Of a stretch of DNA of 64,000 bases, positions 1 through 9,322 are shown piece by piece. The stretch is from Fermentibacter sp963718745 [NCBI: Candidatus Fermentibacterota bacterium] (GTDB lineage Bacteria; Fermentibacterota; Fermentibacteria; Fermentibacterales). Below the pieces are notes generated by a model that had not been told where the DNA came from, did no database searches, and was given only the letters and a program-made list of their open reading frames with translations. Positions within the stretch are counted from its first letter, which is position 1; each line of letters opens with the position of its first letter. The DNA lies in NCBI GenBank assembly GCA_963718745.1, contig OY970370.1:1984001-2048000 (forward strand), given 5' to 3'. Made by a program: the position numbers and the translations under genes.

Positions 1-548
1 AGGCTGCGGAGTATCTGTCCAGCGCCCTCGAGGCCTGTGACAAGGCCCTCCTGATGCTCAGGCAGCTCGAGATCCTGTCGCGCGGCACGGGAGCGGCCGA
101 GATGACGAGACTCGATCTGGGCGCCCTGCTGGAGAGCACCGCAAGGCTGGTAACGAGCGGATCCGGCATCGAGCTGTCCGTCACCCCGCAGAAGAACCTT
201 TGGACGGTGCTCGCGGACGAGGGACGCATGGTCCAGGCCTTCAGCAACTTCATCGTGAACGCCAGGGAGGCCATGAGCAGCGGTGGAAGGCTGGACATCA
301 GGCTGTGGAACGGCATGACGCGCGACGGGGACAGGCAGGTCCTGGTATCGATCGGCGACACGGGTCCGGGCATGCCCCCCGAGGTGCTGGCGAGGGTATT
401 CGATCCCTACTTCTCCACGAAGTCCAGGGGCAGCGGCCTCGGTCTCGCGGTGACCGCCTCGATCATCAAGCAGCACGGCGGACGAATCGAGGTCGTGTCG
501 TCCCCCGGGAGCGGAACGACCTTCACGGTCATCCTGCCGGCAGGCTGA
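1..548 (+). CDS. Sensor histidine kinase, C-terminal part (5' end outside window)
   Basis: The frame is open from the first bases, so the gene begins upstream. What is visible is the end of a dimerisation helix and a complete HATPase_c domain: N box (NFIVNAREAM), G1 box (DTGPGMPPEV), F box (DPYFSTK) and G2 box (GSGLGLAV), ending about 30 residues later. This module binds ATP and phosphorylates a conserved histidine that lies outside the window. The box spelling resembles NtrB/hybrid-type kinases. It ends 9 bp before a convergent gene, and no receiver domain follows in the same frame. The input domain and partner cannot be seen. Confidence 0.9.
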   Translation, partial: AAEYLSSALEACDKALLMLRQLEILSRGTGAAEMTRLDLGALLESTARLVTSGSGIELSVTPQKNLWTVLADEGRMVQAFSNFIVNAREAMSSGGRLDIRLWNGMTRDGDRQVLVSIGDTGPGMPPEVLARVFDPYFSTKSRGSGLGLAVTASIIKQHGGRIEVVSSPGSGTTFTVILPAG

Positions 549-557
549 TCCTGCCGG

Positions 558-1481
558 TCACTCGCATACGGCACTGTCGACGCGGAGCACCATGACGGCC
601 CCGGTGAATGCGTCGACCGCCGTGAACCCCCATGGGGCGGACCTCGGGGAGACCGGGGCCGTCCCGGCCGGAACGCCGACAGGAGCCCTCAGTCCGTTCG
701 CGGCCACCAGGAATGAGCGCGAGCCGGTTATCATGTGTCCGTCATCGCTCGACTCGATCACCACACCAAGGGCCATCCGTCCGTTCCATGCGATCTCGCC
801 CGTGCCGCCGAAGCGTTCGAGGGACGCATCAGGGCGGTCGAGCATCCAGATGGTCCCGTCCGATACTGGGACGAGCAGGCGTCCCTCGTCCATCCAGACC
901 GGCCTGAGCACCGCGGCGGGAAGGTCGAAGGAAGCTGTGGATCCGTCATCGATGCGCCCCACGAGCAGTTCGTTCGAACCGCCCGACCAGGCGACCGACT
1001 CCCCGGAAGGGGAGGGGGTCAGGAGGAAGGCGTCGCATTCGAGAGCGGTCTCCTCTCCGTCCATGTACACCCTGCCGTCCAGGGTGTAGAGGAGCCTTCC
1101 GTCCGGGCTCCAGGCCGGCCTCCCGAGAGTCCCGCTCTCGTCACGGCGGTGTTCGGTCATCGTGCCGGCCGTATCCGCCATGAGCAACCGGCTTCCGCCT
1201 CCGGCTCCCTGCAGGAAACCCGCCATGGCGCCCTGCACCTCGGGCTCCGAAAGCCATTCGACGCCGGCTTCATCCACCCGGGAGAGCTCTTCGACAAGCC
1301 CGTCCGGATGAAGGATCTCGACGGCCATGCCGGCATGGCGGAGACATACGAATCCTTCTCCGAAAGCGGAGGCGGTCATGAAGCCGCCAGTGCCTTCGAC
1401 CATGGTCCATCCGCCGGGGGCAGGCGAGAACGCGAACCCTGACGCGAGGATGTCCAGTAGGATTTCGAGGAACCAGTTCAT
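558..1481 (-). CDS. Hypothetical beta-propeller-like protein
   Basis: This 307-residue protein is not assigned to a named family. It has repeated short beta-strand blocks such as PAWSPDGRLLYT, typical of WD40/TolB-like propellers, with no catalytic motif. The N-terminus (MNWFLEILLDILASGFAF) is hydrophobic but is not a convincing signal peptide. I chose the ATG at 1481 because it overlaps the stop of the upstream thiD-Nudix gene as ATGA, implying translational coupling; an ATG four codons earlier is also in frame. The protein may be a ligand-binding or reporting protein, but function is unknown. Confidence 0.6.
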   Translation of the reverse strand: MNWFLEILLDILASGFAFSPAPGGWTMVEGTGGFMTASAFGEGFVCLRHAGMAVEILHPDGLVEELSRVDEAGVEWLSEPEVQGAMAGFLQGAGGGSRLLMADTAGTMTEHRRDESGTLGRPAWSPDGRLLYTLDGRVYMDGEETALECDAFLLTPSPSGESVAWSGGSNELLVGRIDDGSTASFDLPAAVLRPVWMDEGRLLVPVSDGTIWMLDRPDASLERFGGTGEIAWNGRMALGVVIESSDDGHMITGSRSFLVAANGLRAPVGVPAGTAPVSPRSAPWGFTAVDAFTGAVMVLRVDSAVCE

Positions 1482-2827
1482 GGCAGGAGGCATTCCGGGA
1501 TCTCCCTTCCCGAGAGTCCGCTGACTATCCTGCGATGGGCCGCGAAGGCGAGAGGCGGAACGGAGTCCAGGGGAAACCAGCCGACCTCGGAGGCATCATC
1601 CCCCGGAATGGCGTCCCCCGAGATCTCCGAGGCTTCGAAGACAGCCAGTACTATCCCCCCGTACTCGGTCTCGTCCGTCTCGACGCAGCGCAGCCTCATA
1701 CTGCCTGCAGACAGCCCGGTCTCCTCCCGGAGCTCTCTTTCGGCGCATTCTGCCGCAGTCTCGCCCAGCTCGAGGAATCCTCCCGGGAGGCAGAACTCTC
1801 CCAGTCCCGGTGCGACAGCCCTCCTGACGAGGAGTACCCGTCGCTTCTCCTCGGCAACGATGGTAACGGCGGGAAGTGGATTCCTGTAGTGCACATACCC
1901 GCAGGTCGGGCAGCAGGGATGCCCCTGGAGAGCCGGCGCGGACAGCTGGGTTCCGCACCTGCTGCAGTACCGCGGGGCCGAATAGAATGCCGTCGAGTCG
2001 CGGCCTGCGCTCCTGGGGCCTGCCGCGGGGAAGTGGCCGAGGAGGGCTCCCATGTCCCTCTCGAAATACGATGCTGCAGCCTGTCTGAGATAATGGAGTG
2101 CTCCCCCCACGGCTTCCTCGATGCCCTGTCCGCAGGCGATGCGCGCTGCGGCGCCGGAGGCCAGGGTGCAGCCGGTGCCGTGGAGCTTTCCCGGATATGT
2201 CCTCCTGCCCTCGAACCATCGTCCCGAGCCGCCTTCCAGGAGGAAGTCGGCGGGTTCGCCCTCGAGGTGGCCGCCCTTCACGAGGGCCGCACCTGCTCCC
2301 ATGGCGACGATGGCGCATGCGGCCCTCTCCATGGAGTCACGGGACCGGACCTTCCCGCCGGTCAGCGCTTCGGCTTCGTCGAGGTTCGGGGTGCAGAGGG
2401 CACAGAGCGGTACGAGCCTCCTGCGGACGACATCGACAATGCCGCCTTCGTGCAGGGCGTCTCCCGATCCTGCCGCCAGGACGGGGTCCAGTACGTATGG
2501 GACGCCGGCCAGGCTGGTCTCCAGGATCGCAGCCATCTCCAGGGCGATTCCCGGCCCTCCGAGCATGCCCGATTTCACACTCTGCACGGGTCCGTCGCGC
2601 AGAACCGCCTCCACCTGCCTCGACAGCGAGCCTTTCGGGACTGGTTCCCATCCCTCCACGGCACCGCTGTTCTGGAAGGTGACCGCGGTCACGGCGATCT
2701 CACCATGGGCGCCGGCCGCGGCGACTGACTTGATGTCCGCGGCGAGCCCGGCTCCACCGCTGGGATCGGTGCCTCCCACCAGGAGGACGACCGGGGGACC
2801 TTCGCGATGTCTTGCCATTTCGTTCAT
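1478..2827 (-). CDS. thiD: ThiD hydroxymethylpyrimidine kinase fused to a zinc-ribbon Nudix hydrolase
   Basis: Residues 1 to about 265 are a ThiD-type ribokinase-fold domain (GGTDPSGGAGLAADIK near the start, KGGHLEG, and HGTGCTLASG carrying the catalytic region). ThiD phosphorylates HMP and HMP-P in thiamine synthesis. A Cys4 zinc ribbon follows (C288, C291, C306, C309). A Nudix domain comes next, with a perfect Nudix box at about 349-372 (G-x5-E-x7-REL-x-EE-x-GL). The zinc-ribbon plus Nudix layout is that of NudC/ADP-ribose-pyrophosphatase-like hydrolases. At 449 residues the protein is nearly twice the length of a normal ThiD (about 260). A single frame runs through both parts with no break. 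The fusion suggests a link between thiamine phosphorylation and clean-up of a nucleotide or thiamine-like diphosphate, but the Nudix substrate is unknown. Confidence 0.9.
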   Translation of the reverse strand: MNEMARHREGPPVVLLVGGTDPSGGAGLAADIKSVAAAGAHGEIAVTAVTFQNSGAVEGWEPVPKGSLSRQVEAVLRDGPVQSVKSGMLGGPGIALEMAAILETSLAGVPYVLDPVLAAGSGDALHEGGIVDVVRRRLVPLCALCTPNLDEAEALTGGKVRSRDSMERAACAIVAMGAGAALVKGGHLEGEPADFLLEGGSGRWFEGRRTYPGKLHGTGCTLASGAAARIACGQGIEEAVGGALHYLRQAAASYFERDMGALLGHFPAAGPRSAGRDSTAFYSAPRYCSRCGTQLSAPALQGHPCCPTCGYVHYRNPLPAVTIVAEEKRRVLLVRRAVAPGLGEFCLPGGFLELGETAAECAERELREETGLSAGSMRLRCVETDETEYGGIVLAVFEASEISGDAIPGDDASEVGWFPLDSVPPLAFAAHRRIVSGLSGREIPECLLP

Positions 2828-2904
2828 GCGACACCTCTCATATCTGCCATGTCCGGATTCCTAACGAAAGAACGGACCACAGACAAACTCCCGCGCGGGA
2901 CACG

Positions 2905-2989
2905 TTGTCCATGCATCCTATATTCCAGTGTTCGCCCGAGCGGTCCGGGCCCGAAGCCCGGAGAGCATCTACAGGGACCGCAGAATCTT
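2905..2989 (+). promoter_or_regulatory. Candidate promoter and leader of tamA
   Basis: The 162-bp gap between divergent thiD-Nudix and tamA contains TATATT at 2919-2924, about 65 bp before the tamA ATG. The flank (CCTATATTC) recurs upstream of the EIIA and fusA genes. No good TTGACA-like box lies 17 bp upstream. Confidence 0.3.
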
Positions 2990-4768
2990 ATGCTTATCGT
3001 CCGGTTTCTCTTTCTCGTCATCACCTCCGCTCCGGGATCCTTCTCCGGTGCGGTCGTGGATTCGATCTCCATCACGGGGGCCGACGACCTCTCGGCCGGA
3101 GACCTGCTGGAAGGCTCCGGTCTCGAGATAGGCGCCTCCCTCATGGAGATCACCCCGGCCGGAGTCTACGGCACCGTCCTCTCCAACCTCACGTCCGAGG
3201 GCTACATCGACGCCTCCGTCGAGGTCCAGTGGCCGGAATGGTACGAAGACGAAGGCATCGTAAGGATCACCGTATCCCCCGGCAGACGCGGATTCCTGGG
3301 ACCCCTCGTGTTCAGCGGGAACTCCGCGCTCGGTTCCGGCGATCTCCTCCGCGCCATCGACGCGGAGGGCGGCGAGACGATCACTCCCGCGCTGCTGGAG
3401 AGCATCAGGTCTTCCCTGCTCGAACTGTATGCGCAACACGGCTACGTCCTCGCCTCCATCGAGACCAGGGTCCTGCCGTTCGATCCCTCGTCGCCTGACA
3501 GCCTTCCGGCATCCCGGGGAGTGGAGTGCGTCTGCTTCGAGGGAAGACAGATCAGGCTGGGCGGGATCTCGGTCGAGGGTCTCGAGACCGTCCGGAAGGC
3601 CGTGGTCGCAAGGGAGATAATCCTCCAGGAGGGCGACTCCCTCGACATGGAGGTGATGCGGAGGTCGATCTCCGCCGTCTACGACCTGGGCCTCTTCAGC
3701 GATGTCAGGTTCGTCTACGAAGGGCTGTCCGAGGGCCGGGACAGCGTCGATCTGCTGATACAGGTCACGGAGAGGCCCTACCGTCAGCTCGACATGGGAG
3801 CAGGCTACGCATCGCCCTCCGCGATGATACTCAGCGCATACTGGAAGCATCCCAACATCATGGGCAACAACCAGAGGCTCACGGCCGGAACGACCTGGAC
3901 CAGGTACTTCTCGACCGGAGGCGGGGATGTAGTCGAGCCGGAGGTTGTCTACGTCGAACCCTACATCGCCTCCACCAGATGGAAGGGCAGCATCAGGCTG
4001 AACTATCTCTTCTTCAGCCTGCCCGGGCTCGAGGAGAGGGGATACGGAGGCGAGGTGACCCTCTCGCGGTTCCTCTCGGAGGATCTCGAGCTCGGACTCT
4101 CCTACTCCCTCTCCCGGAACAGGTACTCCGAGACCGGTCCGGGCGGGATCGTGGAGGAGTTCGACTGGACGACAACCTCCCGGGTGGGAGCCAGGCTCTC
4201 GCACGACACGAGGGACGCAGTCCTCGATCCGAGGACCGGGCATCTGCTCTGGACCGAAGGCGCTCTCTCGGGAGGGATTCTCGGAGGGCGGAGCTTCTAC
4301 CGGATGGAGTGCGAGGCCAGGGTCTTCAAGCCGGTGGTCAGAGACGCGATAATCGCCTGGCGCACCCGGGCCGGCGTCGTCTTCCCGTACGGGGACGAGG
4401 TCGAGATTGCGCCCGGCGAGAGGTTCTTCCTGGGGGGCGGTTCCACGATCAGGGGGTATGCGTTCAACGCGGTCGGCCCCGAGGACTCCGAAGGGAATCC
4501 GACCGGAGGGCGGGTCATGCTGCTCGGGAACGTGGAGGCGAGGGTCCGCATCATAGGGTCCATGTGGATAGCCCTCTTCCTCGACTCGGGCGGTCTGTGG
4601 GAGGCCGTCGACCAGATATCGATCAATTCCACCGGACTGGGGATCGGGATGGGGGTCAGGTACTCCACTCCCTTCGGACCCTTCCGGGTGGACTACGGTT
4701 TCGCTCCGACCTGGACGGACGGTCTGAGGCGAGGCCGGGCCTACATCGCCCTGGGACATCCGTTCTGA
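2990..4768 (+). CDS. tamA: TamA/Omp85-family outer-membrane assembly protein
   Basis: This 592-residue protein has a signal peptide (MLIVRFLFLVITSAPGSFSG) and three POTRA-like repeats at about 22-95, 100-165 and 185-245. A C-terminal D15 barrel follows, containing the RGY motif in its central strands (STIRGYAF). Three POTRAs, and the tamB gene directly downstream, favour TamA over BamA, which normally has five. TamA and TamB together move or insert proteins and lipids at the outer membrane. The frame is open further upstream (to 2807), but that extension overlaps the divergent thiD start and lacks a signal, so the ATG at 2990 is preferred. The stop overlaps the tamB start by one base (TGATG). 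Confidence 0.88.
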   Translation: MLIVRFLFLVITSAPGSFSGAVVDSISITGADDLSAGDLLEGSGLEIGASLMEITPAGVYGTVLSNLTSEGYIDASVEVQWPEWYEDEGIVRITVSPGRRGFLGPLVFSGNSALGSGDLLRAIDAEGGETITPALLESIRSSLLELYAQHGYVLASIETRVLPFDPSSPDSLPASRGVECVCFEGRQIRLGGISVEGLETVRKAVVAREIILQEGDSLDMEVMRRSISAVYDLGLFSDVRFVYEGLSEGRDSVDLLIQVTERPYRQLDMGAGYASPSAMILSAYWKHPNIMGNNQRLTAGTTWTRYFSTGGGDVVEPEVVYVEPYIASTRWKGSIRLNYLFFSLPGLEERGYGGEVTLSRFLSEDLELGLSYSLSRNRYSETGPGGIVEEFDWTTTSRVGARLSHDTRDAVLDPRTGHLLWTEGALSGGILGGRSFYRMECEARVFKPVVRDAIIAWRTRAGVVFPYGDEVEIAPGERFFLGGGSTIRGYAFNAVGPEDSEGNPTGGRVMLLGNVEARVRIIGSMWIALFLDSGGLWEAVDQISINSTGLGIGMGVRYSTPFGPFRVDYGFAPTWTDGLRRGRAYIALGHPF

Positions 4769-7700
4769 TGAGCCGGCCCCGTTTCCGTACCTACCCTCCG
4801 AGAGCTTTCGCGGGCGGCTTCGTCCTCATGGCGCTCTCGACCTATCTGGCCCTGATGACCGGGTTCCTCTCCGGGACCCTGGGCAATTTCATAGGCGGGA
4901 TAATCTCCTCCGACTCCCTGCAGGTGACGGTCTACGGAGCGAGGACTGACGTCTTCTGGAACACCAGCGTCGACAGGGTCTATGTGACGAACCCCCACGG
5001 GCTGGTCGTCGACGTCCGGGATGCGAGAGTCGAAGGTGCGCTGCACGGGTACCTGGTCTTCAGGCATGTCCGCAGGGTGACCGTCGGCGATCTGCTCATA
5101 ACGATCCCGGAGCCCCGCGCCGACGGCAGGCGGAGCACGCTGATCGAGATACTCGACAACATAGACAGGGGGATAGTAACCGGTGCGGACTCGCTGACGC
5201 TCCTCGACGGCACCATAAGCGACTCGGCCGGTCCGATTCTCGACGACATGCGGCTCACGGGCTCCGTGTCGCGCGGCGACGGAGCCCATGTGACAGCGGC
5301 GAGGGTCTCCACCTGGATCCGTAACGTAGGCATGGTCTCTGGGAGCGGCCAGGCGAGCATCGAGGACAGGGTCGTCACGAGCCGGGGGTTCAGCGGCTCG
5401 ACACCCTTCGGGAACATCTACTTCGAAGGCAGCCTCGTCGGAGAGACCGCAGCGGTGGACATCTCCTTCTCGGGAGCCGCGAAGCTGGACAGGCCCGAAA
5501 TCCCGCTCACCGTCGAAATGGACGTCGAGGGGACAGCGACCGGAACGCTCCAGGCCCCGGCGATCTCCACGGTCATCAGGAACGGCGTCGCGAGCATCTA
5601 TGACCACCCGCTCGAGTTCTCGGCCGATACGCTGATAGCCACACTTGATTCGATCGCGCTCGTGGACCTGCAGCTGGCGGGCGAGGGGCTCCGTCTGTCC
5701 ACGGACTGCGGGCTGAGGTTCAGCGACTTCCTGTGGAGGGCATCGGGCACTGTTCTCATGGAGGATTTCGAGCCCTCCGAACTTGCCTCCGGAGCGCCCG
5801 AGGCCATACTCAACGGAAGCCTGACCGCTGCGTTCGAGGGGACCGGGGTGGAGCAGCCGTCCGGCTCCATCCGCATGGAGCTCCGGAACTCGAGTTTTTC
5901 CGGATTCCCCGTAACCAGTCTGCAGGCTTCGGCGACCACGGTGCCCGGCAGGTGGACGCTGGCCGCGGACGCAGCATCCCCGGGTCTCTCCGCGACAGTG
6001 GAGGCTTCGGGGACATCCGGCGCCGACATGATCCCCTACGTCTACTCGGGCCGCCTTGGTTTCACCGTCGCGGATGCCTCGCTCCTCCCCGTCGTCGTTC
6101 TCCCGGAGAGCGTCTCGGTCCTCGGAGTATCGGGTACGCTGGCATTCGCCGGCACCAGGAGCGGTTTCTCGGCCGAGGGGGTGGCGGAGGCTGCGACCAT
6201 CCTGGGTCCGGGAGGGCTCCACGCCGAGGGAACCACCATCGAGGGCACGGCCGCGATCGCCGGCGCTCCCAGGGGATCGCTGCTCCTCGCGATAGATTCG
6301 CTCTACACTCCGCTGGACACCTTCTCGGCCGCAGCCACTCTCGAGTTCGGAGACGGCGAATACGTCCTCTCCGGTTTCGAAGCCGTCTCGGCCGACGGCA
6401 TCCGGATAGATGCCGGAGCCATGTACAGGATCGGCGATCCCGACCGCCTCCTGATCGAGGGACTCCGCATCGGGAGCTCGAAGCAGAGGATCATCACCGA
6501 CGGGAGCATAGCCTGCAGCTTCGATTCCTCGGCCGTCCTGATAGACACGGCATGGGTGCAGACCCCCCACGGCCTGCTGTCGCTGCGGGGCGCCATGGAC
6601 GGCGGCATCTCCAGCTTCGACCTGTCCGGACGGCATCTCGACCTGTCGCAGCTCGGAGGGCTTCTGCACCTCCAGAGCGGGATTTCGGGCATGGGTGAGT
6701 TCAGCGTGAGGATGGACACCGGGGAGGACGGGAGCAGCGCGCAGCTGGACGGGCGGATCCTGGGGCCGACCTTCGGCGCATACCAGGCGGACAGCATCAT
6801 CCTGGACCTGGATCTAGTGGGGCGGGATCTCGTGGTGACGGGGATTTCATCCTGGGACGAAGGGACGCCTTCGACATTCACTGCGCTCGTCGAGGATTTC
6901 CGGACCGAGGACGGATTCTCGCTCCTGCCCGGTAACATCGCGCGGGCGGAACTCATCCTCAACAGCCTGGGGGACTGGGTGTTCTATGCGCTGCCGATCC
7001 CGCTCCGGACCAGGGGGGCGGACATCTCCGCCCGCCTCGAGTACTCGAGGGATGCTCCCCCCGGAAGGCGGATCACGATGGAGGCGGTGGCCTCCATCGA
7101 GAGGCTCTTCATAACCAGCCTCGACATGTACCTCTCCAACGTCGTGATGCACCTGCAGCCTGACACGGCCCTGTCCCGCACGAGGCTCACGCTCTCCTCG
7201 GCCGACAGCTCCCGCGGGACGATAATGGCCTCCCTGCTACTGGACATCGATCAGGATTCCCTGCCCGCCCTGAATCTAGACGGCTACGAGTTCAGGGCCG
7301 ACTTCGACTCCTTCAGGGCTTCGGTGGGGGGCTTCGCCAACATCCTCTTCTCGGGGTACCTGCAGTCGGAAGGGGGGGATCCGTCGGTATCCAAGCCCCT
7401 GGTGACTGGCAAGATCGAGATCCTGGAGGGAGTCATCGGCATGCCCCCTTCCGTCGAGTCGGGGGGGGCGGCTGCACCCGAACCCCTTCCTGTCGATCTG
7501 CGCATATCGATAAGAGGAAACAGGGGGCTCTGGTTCAGGAGCTCGCTCGCCGACATCGAGATGATCCTGGATCTCACGGTCCTCTCGCAGCAGGACATGC
7601 CCGCCCTCTCGGGAACCCTCACGTCGGTGAGGGGCAAGGTCCATCTCCTCCAGAAGGATTTCGACATCACGAGCGGCCTGGTCGAGTTCCTTCCGGGTGT

Positions 7701-8247
7701 GCCTTCCGAACAGAGGCTCTCGATAACCGCCGTGACCGAGGTCAGAGGGGCCGTGGACAGGGCTTCCTATACCATTACGGTCAACATCCAGGGCTCTCCC
7801 TCCAGCCCCGTCATAACCCTGTCAGGCGAAGGGCCTCTCGGCAGCCTGACGCAGGAGGACATCCTGTCCCTGCTCGCAGTCGGGATCACCTACGGCGAAC
7901 TCCAGCAGATGGATTCGGGGGCTCTTCAGATGCAGCTCGGCGGGGCGGCGCAGAGCTACATCGGACAGATCCTGGCCAGGAGCCTGCGCGAGGGTATCGG
8001 TCTGGATCAGCTCGAACTGACTCCCGAGCTCCTGTCGGACTCGACCAGCCTGACCCTCAACGTTGGCAAGTACGTGCTCCCGGACCTGTTCGTCTCGTTC
8101 TCGGGAGACGTGTTCTCGTCCGAGCCCGGTACGATTAGCGCCCAGTACTACATCCAGCCGGACCTGTATCTCGTTGGGAGCACCAAGTCCACCCTGCACG
8201 GCGAGCAGGAGCCCTCGATCGAACTGCACTACACGCTGAGATACTGA
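4768..8247 (+). CDS. tamB: TamB/DUF490 translocation and assembly module protein
   Basis: This is a 1,159-residue protein with one N-terminal transmembrane anchor (about residues 13-40). A very long repetitive beta-rich region follows, then the conserved TamB C-terminal domain (GEGPLGSLTQEDILSLLAVG, near 1030) ending in an aromatic-terminated strand (ELHYTLRY). TamB-like proteins form a hydrophobic groove bridging the inner and outer membranes and carry phospholipids, or assist autotransporters with TamA. The start is fixed by the TGATG junction with tamA, so the two are translationally coupled. The frame is open far upstream inside tamA, but that part is antisense-style GC-rich noise with no TamB similarity. 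Length is typical of the family. Confidence 0.92.
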   Translation: MSRPRFRTYPPRAFAGGFVLMALSTYLALMTGFLSGTLGNFIGGIISSDSLQVTVYGARTDVFWNTSVDRVYVTNPHGLVVDVRDARVEGALHGYLVFRHVRRVTVGDLLITIPEPRADGRRSTLIEILDNIDRGIVTGADSLTLLDGTISDSAGPILDDMRLTGSVSRGDGAHVTAARVSTWIRNVGMVSGSGQASIEDRVVTSRGFSGSTPFGNIYFEGSLVGETAAVDISFSGAAKLDRPEIPLTVEMDVEGTATGTLQAPAISTVIRNGVASIYDHPLEFSADTLIATLDSIALVDLQLAGEGLRLSTDCGLRFSDFLWRASGTVLMEDFEPSELASGAPEAILNGSLTAAFEGTGVEQPSGSIRMELRNSSFSGFPVTSLQASATTVPGRWTLAADAASPGLSATVEASGTSGADMIPYVYSGRLGFTVADASLLPVVVLPESVSVLGVSGTLAFAGTRSGFSAEGVAEAATILGPGGLHAEGTTIEGTAAIAGAPRGSLLLAIDSLYTPLDTFSAAATLEFGDGEYVLSGFEAVSADGIRIDAGAMYRIGDPDRLLIEGLRIGSSKQRIITDGSIACSFDSSAVLIDTAWVQTPHGLLSLRGAMDGGISSFDLSGRHLDLSQLGGLLHLQSGISGMGEFSVRMDTGEDGSSAQLDGRILGPTFGAYQADSIILDLDLVGRDLVVTGISSWDEGTPSTFTALVEDFRTEDGFSLLPGNIARAELILNSLGDWVFYALPIPLRTRGADISARLEYSRDAPPGRRITMEAVASIERLFITSLDMYLSNVVMHLQPDTALSRTRLTLSSADSSRGTIMASLLLDIDQDSLPALNLDGYEFRADFDSFRASVGGFANILFSGYLQSEGGDPSVSKPLVTGKIEILEGVIGMPPSVESGGAAAPEPLPVDLRISIRGNRGLWFRSSLADIEMILDLTVLSQQDMPALSGTLTSVRGKVHLLQKDFDITSGLVEFLPGVPSEQRLSITAVTEVRGAVDRASYTITVNIQGSPSSPVITLSGEGPLGSLTQEDILSLLAVGITYGELQQMDSGALQMQLGGAAQSYIGQILARSLREGIGLDQLELTPELLSDSTSLTLNVGKYVLPDLFVSFSGDVFSSEPGTISAQYYIQPDLYLVGSTKSTLHGEQEPSIELHYTLRY

Positions 8248-8272
8248 TCCTGTCCGCAGCCTGGTCCCCGCC

Positions 8273-9253
8273 TCAGGCCCGGGCCGCCCCGTGCCTCCGG
8301 AGCTTCCTTGCGGCCGTGCCGTAGAGGAGGATTCCCGCTGCGAGGGGCAGCAGACCGACGATGACGCCCCCGATGAGCGTCGAGGCCGGATCATCGACCG
8401 GGGTGGTCGCGAACGCGATCGCAATCGATACGGTCATCAACCCCCCTCCGATCGCGAGCAGCAGCCCTGTCACCGCGAGGACCGCATGCAGGATCCGGGA
8501 GGGCGGCATGGACCCCCTGTAGAGTGTCCGGGTCGCTGCGTGCGAACCATCCCCGCCATCCGCCTGCATCCGCCTGGTGCGGGCGACCAGCCTGAGAACG
8601 GTCACCCACCCGGCTGCGCTCACGGCAAGGATCACGAGGAACATCAGGACCTGCGTCCCGGTACCGGAGAAGGACTTGTCGCCCTGGAAGGCGAGCATTA
8701 TCGGGAAGTCGTAGAGGCCGTGGAAGAGCACGGCAGCACCCAGCCCCGCGAGAGACCCCCTGAGAGGACGGCCTTCGAGAACGCCCCTGCCCGCATAGAA
8801 GCCCAGCAGCGCACCCCAGGAGGCGTGTCCGGGAACCGACAAGAGCCCCCGCATGACGGCCACGCCGAGACCTCCGTCCGCGACGTAGAGGATGTTCTCG
8901 AGCGTGGCGAAGCCGAGCGCGGACGCGACTCCGTACTGGATCCCGTCCATGGGTTCGTTGAAGTGTACCTTGCGGAAGGAATAGCCCCTGAGCACGAGCA
9001 GCTTGAGCGTCTCCTCGACCAGCGCGGCCACGATGAAGGCGTCGAAGAGTGCTCTAGCGGGGTTGGTCAGGCCAGCCGTGACAGAGCCGAGAAGACCTTC
9101 GACCGCCGCCGCCGGCAGGATGACCAGGAGCCCCAGGGCGAATGTCCTCCAGAGGATCGAGGGTGGTTCGGGGAACAGGTCCGACTTGTAGAAAAGCCAC
9201 ATCAGGACCAGAGAAGGGATCACGGATGCAGCCGCGATGAGGATTGTGTTCAT
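8273..9253 (-). CDS. PrsW-family intramembrane metalloprotease
   Basis: This 326-residue membrane protein has about eight hydrophobic segments. It carries the PrsW motifs in order: EETLKL near residue 98, FNEPMDGIQYGVA and FATLENILYV near 116-140, PGHASWGALLGFYAG near 160, and HGLYDFP near 196. The conserved Glu/His residues form the presumed metal site. PrsW proteins cleave membrane substrates such as anti-sigma factors in Firmicutes; the substrate here is unknown. A polar tail with two further transmembrane segments follows. The gene ends 25 bp from tamB (convergent) and starts 69 bp from the divergent glycosylase gene. Confidence 0.85.
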   Translation of the reverse strand: MNTILIAAASVIPSLVLMWLFYKSDLFPEPPSILWRTFALGLLVILPAAAVEGLLGSVTAGLTNPARALFDAFIVAALVEETLKLLVLRGYSFRKVHFNEPMDGIQYGVASALGFATLENILYVADGGLGVAVMRGLLSVPGHASWGALLGFYAGRGVLEGRPLRGSLAGLGAAVLFHGLYDFPIMLAFQGDKSFSGTGTQVLMFLVILAVSAAGWVTVLRLVARTRRMQADGGDGSHAATRTLYRGSMPPSRILHAVLAVTGLLLAIGGGLMTVSIAIAFATTPVDDPASTLIGGVIVGLLPLAAGILLYGTAARKLRRHGAARA

Positions 9254-9310
9254 CCGCTCCCCCGTTGGTGCAGGTGCCGGGAATCTGGTGCCGCCTCCTC
9301 GATGCGGGGA

Positions 9311-9322
9311 TATACTCCCGGC
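9311..9322 (+). promoter_or_regulatory. Possible -10 element directly before the mpg start
   Basis: TATACT at 9311-9316 matches five of six TATAAT positions and ends six bases before the ATG at 9323. If it is used, the message would be almost leaderless. I see no Shine-Dalgarno before that ATG. A second in-frame ATG at 9338 is an alternative start. Confidence 0.25.

Noticed and set aside
2969-6669. Long minus-strand open frames opposite tamA and tamB
   Set aside because: They are rich in Arg/Gly/Asp/Pro, have no start signal, and sit opposite strongly supported genes.
8291-9322. In-frame 5' extension of the glycosylase gene by over 300 codons
   Set aside because: It lies antisense to the PrsW-like gene and has no protein-like features. 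The family N-terminus begins near 9323.
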